64,000 nucleotides of DNA. Origin: Cercis canadensis (Eukaryota > Streptophyta > Magnoliopsida > Fabales > Fabaceae). The stretch is from the NCBI GenBank assembly GCA_003255065.1, contig QAOA01007183.1, forward strand, positions 143,130 to 207,129, read 5' to 3'. The translations under genes were made by a program, and so were the position numbers. The notes beneath the pieces are model-generated. The model had not been told where the DNA came from. It did no database searches and saw only the letters and a list, made by a program, of their open reading frames with translations. This document shows positions 45,608 to 57,891 of this stretch, in pieces (position 1 is the stretch's first letter; every line of letters starts with the position of its first letter).

Positions 45608-45864
45608 GAGTAAAATATTTTTTTAGTCCTTGGAAAATACAGTCACTAACAAACTTGTCCTCCAAAAGTTTTCGATAACAAATTGGTATTTGAATTATTA
45701 TTCCGTCGGACAAATTAGTCCTCTGATAGGGTCCCTTTAGTGACATTTAAGAACCAATTTGTCCGACGGAATAATAATTCAAAGACCAATTTATCACCAA
45801 AAATTTTTAGAGGACAAATTTGTTAGTGACTGTATTTTCCAAAGACTAAAAAAGAGTTTTACTC
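45608..45864. mobile_element. MULE-type MITE (257 bp) with long terminal inverted repeats
   Basis: The ends are GAGTAAAA and TTTTACTC, and inverted arms of about 110-115 bases pair almost throughout (for example TTGGAAAATACAGTCACTAA at 45630 against the reverse at 45840, and TTATTATTCCGTCGGACAAA at 45696 against 45774). The nine bases TTGTTTCTT lie directly outside both ends (45599-45607 and 45865-45873). A 9-base target duplication with long inverted repeats is characteristic of Mutator-like elements. The loop is about 25 bases. No coding capacity. Confidence 0.85.
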
Positions 45865-45873
45865 TTGTTTCTT

Positions 45874-46659
45874 TTATTGGACATGGGTTGCTCTGCTGCA
45901 GTCTAGACCATAGTCCTAATACTTTGGGCTCAAGCAAACCCTAAATCAACCAAAAAAAAAAAAGTAAAAGAATTGGTTTAAGCCTGAACTATTAAGAAAA
46001 AAATTTAATGAGACTCAATTAAAAGTTTTTTCTTCTTAACAACTCATTTAATTTGGCTCATCTTTGTGTGGTTTGAAGAGTAAAATAACAATTTGTCTAG
46101 CATCTCTCATCCTTAATTTTCAAACTCTTGCAGGAAGAAAAGTATGCATGTAGTGTAAATCTTATAAAGAAATTTCATAGATTATTAACATTACAAACAA
46201 AACAAACTATAAATAAATTAAAATATTAAGTTAATACATTGATTTATTAAAGAATAATTTGTAAATAAAAATTCTATAATTTTAATAATTCTATAGACAA
46301 TTGTAGAAAGATTAAGAGAAATCACAAGTCATCACTAGTAATCGTTTTGAGAAAATCATTTGACCGTTCAACTAGCTTAAATTTGTTCATTAGCATGATA
46401 ACCATAATTTTAACGAGATAACTAAAATGAATTTGGTTATTTGGATCCTCTCAAATAAATAAAATCTTGGAGGTTCCATACAGTAAATAATCACCCATTT
46501 TGTTCTCTACAACTATCTTTTCCTTGTTTATAACCATGCCATTTTCTTTCGTGTATATGTTTTACTCTTTCAATTATTATCAAACATTAAGACGTACAGA
46601 AATAAACAATTATCTCTATTCTTTAGCTTATTTCTTCCTTCTCTAATCTCTACCAAACA
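45874..46659. other. Intergenic DNA with a partial R1 copy
   Basis: About 46000-46190 matches 11590-11780 and 47960-48150 (for example TTAACAACTCATTTAATTTG + GCTCAT). The rest is AT-rich with no gene. Confidence 0.55.
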
Positions 46660-48421
46660 CACGCTCAACACAAATTCCATTAGTATGGACTCGTTGGCAT
46701 GATCAGAGTTCGGACTTTTTGGAGCAATGCCGTGAATGATGGGTTGTGAAGTCTGGACAAGGAGACTCTATAGAATATCTATGTCATCCACTATGAGTAT
46801 GAGCCTATGAGGTTCTTTGATAAAGAAATTTCCACCCCGCCAACCCAATCAATTGCAATCTTGATCTGCTTTTCCTTCGTGCTTCGCAGTTTGTCTACAA
46901 TTCTCCGCTTGCTCGGTAGGTAGGAGTCCCTTTCTTTCACTCAGTGTCAGATCCAAAAAATTTAACTAGAGAGGGTAAGAAATAAACTATAAATATCTAG
47001 TAATTAACATATGGTTGCGTGAGATTTGAGAGAAAGAGAAATTCAATCTCTTCAGTTGGGGAAAGTGTTTGATACACTCAGCTGAGATACATGGAGTAGA
47101 GTTATTTAGGTTCAACATAGAAGCACAAACACTTCAGGAAAAGAGGCCCCACATAGAACATAGCAAGAGAAATCAGTGTTTATTTGAGGCTAGTATATAT
47201 TTGATACCTTCAACTGACCTGCATTGACTGGAGTAATTTTTGAGTCCATCTAGAAACACCTACCTACACTTCATGGAAGGAATGCATCCATCTATCTCTG
47301 TCTAAATTTACGTGAAGAAAAAATATAAAATATATATTTAACTCATCTCTAAACAGTTACATATTGAAAAAATAAGTATGACCTGAAACATTATTTGATT
47401 ATACATAAGTTAAAGAATACACTAGATTATAACATAAAGCAAACTACCTCAAACCACGGCTAAACACAAAGTAGGAAATAGGACAGATATGTAATATATA
47501 ATATGTACTGTCCATAAGTTAAAATGCTCTATCTATCTAATTGACGATGGGCCAACAAAGAAAATAAGAAGTAAATATACAGGGAGCAGATAGAGGCAAG
47601 TTAAAATCTACTTTTTTTTTTTGTTTTTTAAGTTTTTAGTTTTTGTTTGTTTTTTGGTCTTGTTTCATCGTTCAGTTTGTCTATAATTCTCAACTTGCTC
47701 GGTGAGAATATTTCAGTCACATTCTTAAGGAAAGTATGCATTGCTTGAGACTATGATAGAAAGAGAAATCCAGTTTCTATTTGAGTCACCAACTTGCATT
47801 GACTTGAGTAAATTTGGGTCCCTTTAGAAACATGTAAACCTCAAGGAATTTATCTCTACACTTGACTTGTGGATACTTAAAGTCTATTAAATAGTACTAT
47901 CGGAGATGGTAATACATTAAACTTTAATATTTCAATTAGACTCCTGTAAAAAAAAAAATATTTGATTAGACTCAATTAAAAACTTATTTTTTCTTAACAA
48001 CTCATTTAATTTGGCTCATTGTGTGGTTTTATGAGAAAAAATAACAATGTGTCTAAAATTTCTCATCTTTAAATTTGAAACTCTTGCAGAAAGGGAAGTA
48101 CGGACCATAGTGTAAATCTTATAAAAAAATTCTATATGCATTATGTCTTTTATTGTTTACAAATAACATTATATTTGTACATAAAGCATATAGGACAAGG
48201 TAAATGCCTTATGAAAGAGAATAAATGCCAATGTTCTCAATTCATTTGTGGAAAGGTTAAAGTGGTTCCCAAAATTCTAAAGTGTCTTTAGACTGGCCTT
48301 GTGTAAAGGTTACAGTGGTTCCCAAAAATTTAAATTGTCTTTAGACTAACCTTGTGGAAAGGCTAAAGTGGTTCCCAAAATTTCAAAGTGTCTTTAGACT
48401 AGTCTTGTGGAAAGTGGTTCC
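46660..48421. repeat. Foldback-arm fragment and R1, copy 2
   Basis: 46660-47250 resembles the left arm of the palindrome (compare ATTCCATTAGTATGGACT with 16920). From about 47260 it matches 10574-12051 base for base with few changes, including the 53-bp tandem units at 48247-48416. This copy has no duplicated segment, so it shows the true R1 structure across N10835. Confidence 0.8.
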
Positions 48422-48995
48422 TATCGTAACATCTCTTTTGGAGCGCGAAGCGGAACGGCGAAATCCCCCACGAGAAAAGTAAAAGATAAGGTGCATTATA
48501 TGATGCAAAAGAATGGAGTCGCCACCAATCGTTTTATTCCATTTTTAAACAAATGAAATGGTGCGATTGGACACCTAAAAGATTTGGTCTACATTTAGAG
48601 TTTGGATTTAGGGGTTGATTACGTATAAGGAAGGTATTAACACCCTACAACGTCCGATCTTAGAACAGTTACCCATTTAATCTTTTGTTATCTCTTAAAA
48701 TGAATTAAATTGGTCATAACATTATGTTTTAAAATAAAGTAATATTTTGTTAGGTCCCGTTAGTCCATCTGGCAAAACCATAAGGATACCTCAAGATTAT
48801 TGGGTAGAGACAATGGTTGTCATTACAATCCTCTCCCAATCTATCCCGTCATAGGCAAATTTTAACATTTTTATTATCTAAGTAAAAACTAAAAAATATA
48901 CGAAATACAGTTTATTATGCATGTTAGAAAATAAGTTTGAGAATTGTGGAGAAAAGTTTTTTATTGAAGGTCTTTCTTTAAGTCCACCGGTACAT
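48422..48995 (-). repeat. Truncated copy of the solo-LTR end
   Basis: Begins TATCGTAAC at exactly the base where the LTR starts in copy 1 and follows 12052-12629 to TCTTTCTTTAAGTCCA. There the match stops and F-box coding sequence begins. The shared insertion point means R1 and this LTR were duplicated together after insertion. Confidence 0.8.
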
Positions 48996-49693
48996 TTACT
49001 GTGTTATTCATGCTTGTGACTTTGAGGTGAGAATTTCAGTATGGAACCCAACTATCAGGCTATTGAGAAATGTATGACGCCCAAACTATTATTCGACTAA
49101 TGTTATTCCCTATATAGGGTTTGGCTTCAATGCTTCTGTGAATGATTACAAAATAGTGATAATGTATGTTTCTAATCAAATTTCGGCTCATATTGAGGTG
49201 TATTCATTATCAACTGGGTCTTGTAACAAAAGCGAGAGCTCAGATTTGAAAGGTTTTATTCTTCGACCACTGCCAGTGATGGCAAATGGATCTTTATTTT
49301 GGTTGGGAGTTGAGGAAAGAGAGTTTGAAGACTATAAGTTTTTGATTTCCTTTGACTTGGGTCATGAAATCATCGGAAAGATAGAATTGCCAACTTCAGT
49401 TTCGAATCCTATTCTGACATATAAAAGACTTTCAATTCAAGAGGGTTCACTTGCTATACTTTTTCACAGTACAGACCTCATAGTTCATTTCATTGATTTG
49501 TGGGTACTTGAGAAAATCGGTGATAGTGGGGTTTGTTGGAGTAAGTTGTATACTGTTGGAGCATTATCAGGATTAATTGTATGTCCAGTAACTGCTTGGA
49601 GAAATGATATTCTCTCTGAGTTAATAGACTTTGAAATGCAGGAGGATGGAGAACTCTCTGCTGGAGATAGTGGTATCTTTCTCTGCAATTAAT
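48995..49693 (+). pseudogene. F-box protein, F-box-associated domain only (5' truncated)
   Basis: Open sequence starts at the repeat junction with CVIHACDFEVRISVWNPTIR, the entry to the F-box-associated (FBA) domain. A TGA at about 49075 follows (probably CGA originally), then the same frame continues to 49692 through IGFGFNASVNDYKIV, VMANGSLFWLGVE, ISFDLGHEIIGKIELP and LWVLEKIG. The N-terminal F-box that would bind SKP1 is missing because the LTR fragment replaces it. Intact proteins are substrate receptors of SCF ubiquitin ligases. The 184-codon ORF from 49138 is the undamaged part and need not be expressed. Confidence 0.8.
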
Positions 49694-49771
49694 TCAAAAG
49701 GCAAAAAGAGGAAGATTCTGGCAGTTGATGGTCACAGGGCTGCATTTTCGTATTGTGTTTTCATTATACGA

Positions 49772-49839
49772 AGAACCTGGTTCCTGTTAATGAATTCCTT
49801 CTTACCAAAAAAAAAAAAAAAAGAGCCTGGTTCCTGTTA
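49772..49839 (+). mobile_element. Minute poly(A) retro-insertion
   Basis: AGAACCTGGTTCCTGTTA (49772-49789) and AGAGCCTGGTTCCTGTTA (49822-49839) flank 32 bases that end in a run of A. Direct repeats around a poly(A)-ended insert are what a severely 5'-truncated LINE or processed RNA insertion leaves. Confidence 0.5.
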
Positions 49840-51534
49840 GCAGCAGCCAAGATGATGTTGTGGACGAAGCTTATTTCATGAAGAGCTAGATCCTCATTGG
49901 ATGAGATGGCTTTTGTTTACGCCGCGCGCCCAATACCACCACCCGCCACCCCCGCCCCCACACACACACACACACCACCCCCAACCCCACAAAATAAGAT
50001 GTTAATGTCCTTAATTGTTGTACTTATCACACACCAGAAGTAGATACTAGAAACTATGAGATGGTGGTGATTTGAATCTATTTGAAAGTTTCCTTCAATG
50101 AGATTTGATATTTCTTTTAATCAATTGTAAGTTGTAACTTTGAGATTGTTTATACTAATTTTTATGTGGTGTCCCATGTATGACATGCATCTTTGGTTTT
50201 AGTCACATTGAATTTGAAGATCTGAAAATCTTATTAGAATTTGATATGGATACTTACACATGCACATCCCCACTCTATTTATTTCGTATTTTATTTTCTT
50301 CTTTCAACCAAACTAGCTTTGAAGTCAAGTTCATTTGTACGTCACTTGTCATTACTGTATACCCCGGTACAAAACGTTCTGCCAAATGCGTTGGGAATTA
50401 AACATTGTGTAATGTGTAGTTTTATACATCTATATTCCGTTTTTGATTTGATTAGTTAACTTATATCCTATTTTATTTAGTGTAAGTGTTGTTGAGAAAA
50501 CTAAATTCGGAGAAAGTGGAAGATAATAACAATAGAGAAGTTGAGTTTTGTGCAGACTCAGCTTGCCCGCATTGTCACTTGTTGAGGAGGCATCACGCTC
50601 GGTGTATAGGCTACAAAAGGAGCATATCAACAAGGGTTGGCAGATTAGTCTTCATGTAGGAGTTTTTTAGTAGTGTGAAGACTAATTAAACGATCATTTA
50701 TGGTTTTATTTTTGGGGGGTATTTATGCAGTTTTCTCTAAAACTATGGTTGCCCTAATCTTATTGTTAAAGCTATAAGTCATCTCTTGTAGAGTGTAACT
50801 CTTATTACATAGTCAAAACCCACACTATGAAAAAAAAGAGGATTTTCTCTGAAGTAGTTAGATTTTTTGTGTTCTCTCATGTTATACTTTCTCTTTCAAT
50901 TCTTTCGATTAATTCTTTGAGTGTAGGAAAGTTTTTCCCTAAACATAATTCACTTGCTTTCTTTAAGATGTTTGCTTTCTATTCGAGGGATGAAAGTGAA
51001 AACTTGATCTGATGTATGTCTTTGCATGCTATAGAAAGCTAACTATAAGTGGTCTCTGTCTTTTTTCTTTTTCTTTTCTTGGTGGGAAGTGGTCTCTCTT
51101 TTAAGTAAGTGAAGAAGTAATATTTTTCCATAAAAGTTGTATAGTTACTACATAGATTTCCTTTTCAACCTTTTGGGGATTGCATATGCTAGAATATGCC
51201 ATTTTCTTGTCCTGATGTTTTTATTTGTAATGGTTGAAACTTGCCATTGTAATTTTCTATGAAATTCGTATTTCCAACTCTTGATGTCATCTCAAGACTG
51301 ATAATTAGGATGAACCTATGTTGTTGCAATGAAAGGACTTCAATTAATTTCGAGTTGATGAATGTCAAAAATAGATTTGCCATTGGAGATTACAGAGGAT
51401 TTTAGAATATTGGTTGGTCAACAAAAAATTTGAGTATATAAATTTATTTTCCTTTTTATGGAAAAAATTGATATTTAGATATAACTTCAATTGCTTTCAG
51501 CTATTTTATTAAATTGAGAAATTCTATAAATTGT

Positions 51535-51600
<66 letters not shown>

Positions 51601-53104
51601 GCCAACTACCCGTTTTCCTTTTATGTATGTTTATCCATAGCACTTCTTGTATCAACTCTGCTAAGATATTTATCCATAAAATAATGCAATGTATCTTCAG
51701 ATTTTTGTGTGATCAATTGAACGTTTCCTCTTATCCACAATAAGTGTTTCTTGTATGTTTTAATTTAAAACTGATAGAAAGAACAAAGTGTCATGCTATA
51801 TGCCCTTTGGACTGCCATCCCCTTACAAGAAACGGATGACTGTCAAAAAATCATTGAAATCCAATTTAATTCTTTAAACGACAAAATTTATCTCATTCAT
51901 CCTCTCTTTCTCGCAGTGCCTCTTCCTGTGTGCATAATTGAGTTTATTTCAAGGCTGCAAAGTGAAGAAGTTCCAATTTTAATTATAAATTCTCCAAGAA
52001 AAACTTATAATTTTGAAGAGAAAAATAAAACCGCAACCAAGCAATTGGCTGACACTAAGGATGCTGATCAAAATTTCAACAGATACAATGCCTGTTTTAC
52101 AAACAGTTAAGATAGTAGCAATAGAGAAGCAGAGTTTTGTGCAACCTCAACTTGCCTTCATGGTTAGTTGTTGATGAGGTGTTGCACTGGCTGTAGTCGG
52201 TCGCACTGAATGTAGCCAGCTACAGGAGCATATCAGCATGGATGACTCCATTAGTCATGAAAGAGAAAGCAAAATTCAACCTCTTGTCCATTGTTATTCC
52301 ACGTGCTTTCATAGTAATGACTGTCGCGAAAGTGGAATCATTTTTGAATGAAGAGATCTCAAATCAAATCATAGGGTCAGACGTTAAGCTGGAAGAACTG
52401 AAGTTGCCGATGAAGAGGAGTGTTTAATGACAAAAGAGGTCTCATGTGGAAATATTGAGCTCACTTCACTTTTTAACAAGTTGAAGAGTGTGGCTTTGGG
52501 AACCAGCTAGTCAAGCAACTTAATTGAATAAAATGTTGTTAAAATTGCATAATTTTTGTCTTGTTTTTAGATGTGTAATGCACACATGTTAAAAGAAATT
52601 CTGGAGTTCCAATTAGTTTAATAAATCGTATACATGGGGTTTACCTTAGCGGATTAGTCTTCAGATAGGAGATTGTTAGCAGTGTGAAGACTAATTAAAC
52701 TATCATTTATGTTTTTATTTACAGGGTATTTATGTAGTTTTCTCTTGCTCATTTAAAATTATTGCAAATACTTGCCTTCTTCATCTTGCGCTTTGACTTT
52801 GTCCAGCTTCCTCACTAGCGTCTGAGCTTGTACATCTATTCGATGCTCGCAACTAGATCATTCCATGGCAAGCTTAAGTTGGAACTGAAAAGGCAAATAT
52901 ATGAAACTCAAGTTATTAAGAAATTGGAAAGTATAAAGTTGATTATTGGATCAATTTCACTTAAAGTGAGTTCAAAATAGAGAAGATGAATTAACGTACG
53001 AGAAGAAGAAAAAAAAGAAAAAAGTTATGCTTGTAAAAATTACTACATACTAACCATGTCCTAAGCACGATGAGTATTTATTTACATATGATAACTACAT
53101 TTAT
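49840..53104. other. Intergenic DNA with local duplications
   Basis: 50521-50738 reappears in two parts at 52111-52240 and 52650-52747, separated by about 410 bases that copy 1 lacks. A 105-codon ORF at 51793-52110 and a 61-codon ORF at 52242-52427 lie beside or within the second copy; neither is recognised and both are too short to claim as genes. A C-rich/CA repeat is at about 49925-49985. Confidence 0.5.
51537..51600. repeat. (AC)n(AT)n microsatellite
   Basis: About 20 AC units followed by about 12 AT units without interruption. Length is likely polymorphic. Confidence 0.95.
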
Positions 53105-53622
53105 TGTTAGAAGTAGCACACTTCCAGAAACTTCAACAACAAACCAGAAAATTCTACTTCTCACTGACTTATAACTTCCATCAACAATAAACTAGAAACT
53201 ACAAGAAAATTCTAGTAGTACAGCTGCAAAAAATTAGGGAAGAAACTAGAAAAATCTAGCTGAAAAACCGACATGCATAAGTCGGTTTACTTGCCTATAA
53301 ATAGGCATGAAGTGTTAAAAAAATGGGTGTAAGAAAAAAGTCATAGCCTTGTACTTTCCTTGTCAAACCTATGAACCATTAAAAGCCTTCTCTTCCACGT
53401 CCTTTAACCTTTTTTTCAGCCATCATCCATTTCTCACATTTACAACTATTACTTTATCCCATAAAATCAATTCCAAATAATCAACTATTCATCTCCCACT
53501 TCCTTTCATCTCCAACTTTCTTCCACTCTTCCAACGTCCCTTGCCTTATTCACAAATTACCAACACTTTTTTATTCTCTTCACACACAAACACAATTATT
53601 ATATCATTTTCATAAACTAACA
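53105..53622 (+). repeat. 5' LTR of the second copia element (518 bp)
   Basis: From TGTTAGAAG to ...ATAAACTAACA, one base before the primer site at 53624. It contains GCCTATAAATAGGC (53292-53307), a palindromic TATA box. Confidence 0.88.
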
Positions 53623-53732
53623 GTGGTATCAGAGCTTGTTCTTTCCATTTGGGCGTGAGGCTCATTCACTAAAAATCATTTTCCTGTCCCACCTTTTTAT
53701 TTCACCTTTACCCACAAAATTTTCTCTATTCT

Positions 53733-55832
53733 ATGGCCGCACCTACTGTTAATTTCTCTTCTGTCCCTCTGCCAATTTTTACTGGAGAAAACTATGATTT
53801 TTGGAAGATAAAATTAAAAACATATTTTATCTCACAAAAATTGTGGGATATTGTTCAAAATGGGTTTAATACCCGAGAAGATATTTCCACTCTATCTGAA
53901 GTGGAGAAGAAAAAATTGGAGGAGAATCAACAGAAGGATGCGCAAGCCCTGTTCGTTATCCAGCAAGCAGTAGGCGACACTATCTTTACAAGAATCACAG
54001 ATGCCGATTCTACAAAGAAGGCGTGGGATATCTTGGAGGAGGAGTATTGTGGGAGTGAAAAGGTACAAGCCATTAAACTCTAATATCTTAGAAGAGAATT
54101 TGAAATATTAAAAATGAAGGAATCTGAGACCATAGAAGATTATTATGGGAGAATTAAAGAAATAGTCAATCAAATAAAATTATATGGGGAAGATATAATT
54201 GAAAAAAAGGTGGTAGATAAATTTTTTATCACTCTCATAGAAAAATATGACCCCATAATTGCTGCTATAGAGATGACACTAGATTCATCGTCTCTATCAG
54301 TGGCTAAACTAATAGGACTCCTTGGACCCCATGAGACAAAATTGAATAGGTGTAATGAAGCTTCTGCTGAAAACGCCTTCAAAACTAAAATAAATATGAG
54401 GTCTTAGAATTTAAAAAATAATCAAAATATATGTGAAGGAGAAAATGTTAAAAAAGTTGAAAATAAAAGAAATAATCAGAGGCAAGGTGATAGTAGAGCT
54501 ACATATCCTCCATGTGGAATTTGTAAGAGGCGGAGTCATTAAGAAAAATATTGTTGGTTCTGAGGCAAGCCACAGTGCAACAAATGCAAGAAATTTGGGC
54601 ACATGGAGAAAGATTGTTGTGTCAAAGGCACTCATCATGCTAAATATGTTGAAGAAACTGAGAAGAATGAGAATTTATTCTTCCTCAGTCAAGGCTCATC
54701 CGAGAAAACACATGGCACGTGGTTCCTGGATAGTGGCTACAGCAATCACATGACACCGTACAAGGACATCTCTAAGCTGGATAGGAATTTCCAATCAAAA
54801 GTCAGATTGGGGGATGATGAATTCCTTGAGGTGACAGGTAAAGGAACAGTTGCTATGGAGACAACAAATGGTATGCGATATATTCATGATGTGCTGCTAG
54901 TTCCTAACTTAGCACAAAATCTCCTAAGTGTTGGGCAAATGATACAACGTGGATATGCACTTCACTTTGAAGGAGATACTTGCATCATCTATGACAAGAA
55001 AGACAAAAATCTTGTCATAACCAAAATAAAAATGAGAGAATGTCGTGACTTTCCTATTCAATGGAGGTACAATACTGCCATGAAGGCTCAAGTTGATGAT
55101 TCATGGCTTTGGCATCAAAGATTTGAGCATTTCAACTATCATGGCTTGAGCATTCTTCATCAGAAAAATATGATGAGAGACCTGCCTAGTATTAAAGATG
55201 CTAAAGGAGTTTGTGAAGGTTGTATGCTTGGTAAGCAACACCGACAATCTTTTCCTTCTGGGCAATCATGGAGAGCTAAAGCTGCACTGGAGCTCATTCA
55301 CACAAATATATGTGGGCCAATGAGGACACCATCTCTCACCCAAAACAGATACTTCATTCTTTTCATTGACAATTATACCAGAATGACATGGGTTTACTTT
55401 ATGCGTGAAAAATCCGAAGTCCTCAAAATGTTCAAGAAATTCAAGCAACTAGTTGAGAATCAAAGTAGCTTTCACATCAAGACATTAAGGAGTGATCGTG
55501 GCAAAGAATACACATCAAAAGAATTTGAGAAATTCTACAAAGATGAAGGAGTTAAACGGCAACTAACTGTTGGGTACACACCGGAGCAAAATGGAGTTTC
55601 AGAACGAAAGAATAGAACTATTATGGAGTTGGTGAGATCGATGCTAAAGGAAAAGGGATTACCAAACACATTTTGGGCTGAAGTAGTTTATACTGCCGTT
55701 TACCTATTAAACAGGTGCCCAACTAGAGCAGTCCAAAATAAAACACTTGTAGAAGCTTGGAGTGGAAGGAAACCATCAGCAAAGCATCCAAGAGTCTTTG
55801 GCTGCATATGCTATGTCCACATTCTAGATTAG
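53733..55832 (+). pseudogene. gag-protease-integrase of the second copia element
   Basis: One reading frame from the ATG at 53733 to 55832 with three stops: TAA at 54081 (a CAA position), TAG at 54405 and TAA near 54539. Gag: LPIFTGENYDFWKIKLKTY and MKESETIEDYYGRIKEIVNQ. Zinc knuckle: CNKCKKFGHMEKDC (C-x2-C-x4-H-x4-C, about 54573-54614). Protease: WFLDSGYSNHMT, where the usual Cys is Tyr. Integrase: HQRFEHFNY with CEGCMLGKQH, then the DDE core with FIDNYTRMTWVYF, LRSDRGKEY and YTPEQNGVSERKNRT. Gag and pol in one frame is the copia plan. Confidence 0.88.
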
Positions 55833-56440
55833 AAAAGGAGCAAGCTTGATGAGAAGATTGAAAAAGGAATCTTCTTAGGATAAAGCACTGAATCAAAAGG
55901 ATATCGAGTATACAACTTGAAGACCAAGAAGCTTCTTATTAACTGAGACAAGCCCATTAAAGAAGCAAGACTATTTGGATATACAGATAGTGACGAGGGT
56001 GGGTCAGTTGATGACATGAAGAGCACCTCAGGATATGCATTTACACTTGGAACTGGAATATTCTCCTGGGCATCAAAGAAGCAAGAGACCGTAGCTCAAT
56101 CATCCGCCAAAGCAGAGTATATTGCAGTAGCGACCACTACCAGTCAAGCCATCTGGCTTAAAAAAAAATTTCGAAGACATAGGAGAACAGCAAGAGGATG
56201 CTACTGAAATTTTCTGCGACAGTAAGTCCGCTATTTCCATTGCAAAAAATCTAGTATATCACAGCAGAACGAAACATATTGCAATCAAATACCACTTCAT
56301 AAGATAAGTAATATCAAAAGAAAAAATAAAACTTGAATACTGCAGCACGGAGGAGTAGCTCGCCGACATCTTCACCAAGGCACTTTCAAGAGCAAAATTT
56401 GAGATGCTACAAAGCATGCTCGGAGTATCTGAAAAGTGTG
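55833..56440 (+). pseudogene. RT-deleted pol end: integrase tail joined to RNase H
   Basis: 55833-55945 continues the integrase C terminus with stops (GIFLG then TAA). At about 55950 the sequence jumps directly to GYTDSDEGG and DDMKSTSGYAF, the start of the RNase H domain, so roughly the whole RT including the YVDD box is missing. RNase H continues with SWASKKQETVAQSSAKAEY, IFCDSKSAISIAKN and HSRTKHIAIKYHF, through one frameshift near 56168 in an A-run. Confidence 0.85.
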
Positions 56441-56567
56441 CTAAGGAGGAGTGTTAGAAGTAGCACACTTCCAAAAACTTCAACAACAAACCAGAAAATT
56501 CTACTTCTCACCGACTTATAACTTCCATCAACAATAAACTAGAAACTACAAGAAAATTCTAGTAGTA

Positions 56568-57891
56568 TGACGGGTGCCGAACCGTACAAAATTAAACTAC
56601 TAATTGCAACTAATTTGTAGTATAGGATGCAACCAGTGTCGTCTCCCAAGGATTCACCAGAACAAATAATCTAATAAGACTTTAAGCAAGAACATAACAG
56701 AATAAAGGGGGGGTTTGTGTTGAATGCAGAATGATTAGAATTCAGAAAGCAGTAAATAGGATTTAATCAAATAAGAGAAAATGCAATCAACTCAAGCAGG
56801 CAACCAAACTCTAATTCATCCTTGTTCACTAAAAATAATCTATATCTGATTTAATTCTTGGTTAAGTGTTACCTGGAACCCCTAACAATAACACTTAGAA
56901 TTCCTACTGATTTACCAATCAGGATTCAATTAATCATGGAATTAAGACTCTAGGCAACCGCTCTATATCACTAAATCCAGATTAATTTAATAACCGAATT
57001 ATCCAAGTTAACCATATATTAAAGACCTTTAAAGTATGATTATCAATCTGATTACTGTTATGAATCTAATCAACCGATTTAAATTCATACAACTCATGGA
57101 ATCAAAGTACCATTCAATCACATGAAGAAGGGGAGAAGCAGTAATTCAAATTAAATTAAATCAAACCCGGTTGAAGCACAGGAACTCTGGATTGTCAAGT
57201 TTGGCTCCTCTTGAATTGATTACAAACGAACTTAGCCTTCCATGGAAGACTTGAACACAAAGCAAAGGGGAAAAACGAACTAAGCAAAGGAGGCAGCAGC
57301 AGCTCAAGGAATTTCGTATCTCTTCTGATTGTGTATATTTGCCTCAACAACTTGAGAATATATACTAGCTGGCTGCCTCCTCTAGGTTTCCTAATGGTTT
57401 CCTAATTACAAAATAAACCTAGTTTCCTAAATTATTAATGGTAAAAACATGATCAAGCCCTAGTGTCATGTGTGCTGGCCCAAAAACAGATGTTGGCCCA
57501 AATAAACATGCTCTGGTCCAATAGGCAGCCCTAAGGAAAGGAATCAGTCAATGCTGGGCGGAGTGCTGGGCGGAGCAGAAAATCTGGACTGCTTGCACGC
57601 GAATTTCAGTTGTCCAGACGCGAGAATCAGCTTCTGGGCTCTTCATATGAAATGTGGAATTTTCTGTCAGCTTTCCAACGAAACTGGAATCACATCAATC
57701 GGACATCTATAGCAAAAGATATGGTGAAAAACGTAAGCAGTGCCAGAATTTAACAGTTAAGCAATTAAAATCTACAAGCACCAACAAGTCCAAATCTACA
57801 AAACATGTCTAAAAGCCATAAAAATCACTAGAAACACACACTAAAAGACTAAGTATAAGAGAAACAAATAGTATAAAATAATGTGTTATCA
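56568..57891 (-). repeat. 3' LTR of the Athila-type element (1.32 kb)
   Basis: Plus strand from TGACGGGTGCCGAACC to ...ATGTGTTATCA, so the minus strand begins TGATAACAC after a polypurine tract AAGTGTGGGGGAATT (57906-57892). TG...CA ends are intact. Confidence 0.82.

Larger units (their letters stand above)
53105..56567 (+). mobile_element. Ty1/copia retrotransposon with RT deletion, 3' LTR truncated
   Basis: The 5' LTR starts TGTTAGAAGTAGCACAC and the primer site TGGTATCAGAGC is at 53624. The same LTR start recurs at 56452 after a purine tract (AAGGAGGAG) and matches for 116 bases, until the Athila LTR begins at 56568. Gag, protease and integrase are present and RNase H is present, but the RT domain is missing. 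The element is dead. The rest of the 3' LTR may lie beyond the other end of the Athila element, outside the window. Confidence 0.9.

Noticed and set aside
49485..49688. Minus-strand ORF over the F-box pseudogene
   Set aside because: Shadow of the FBA domain frame.
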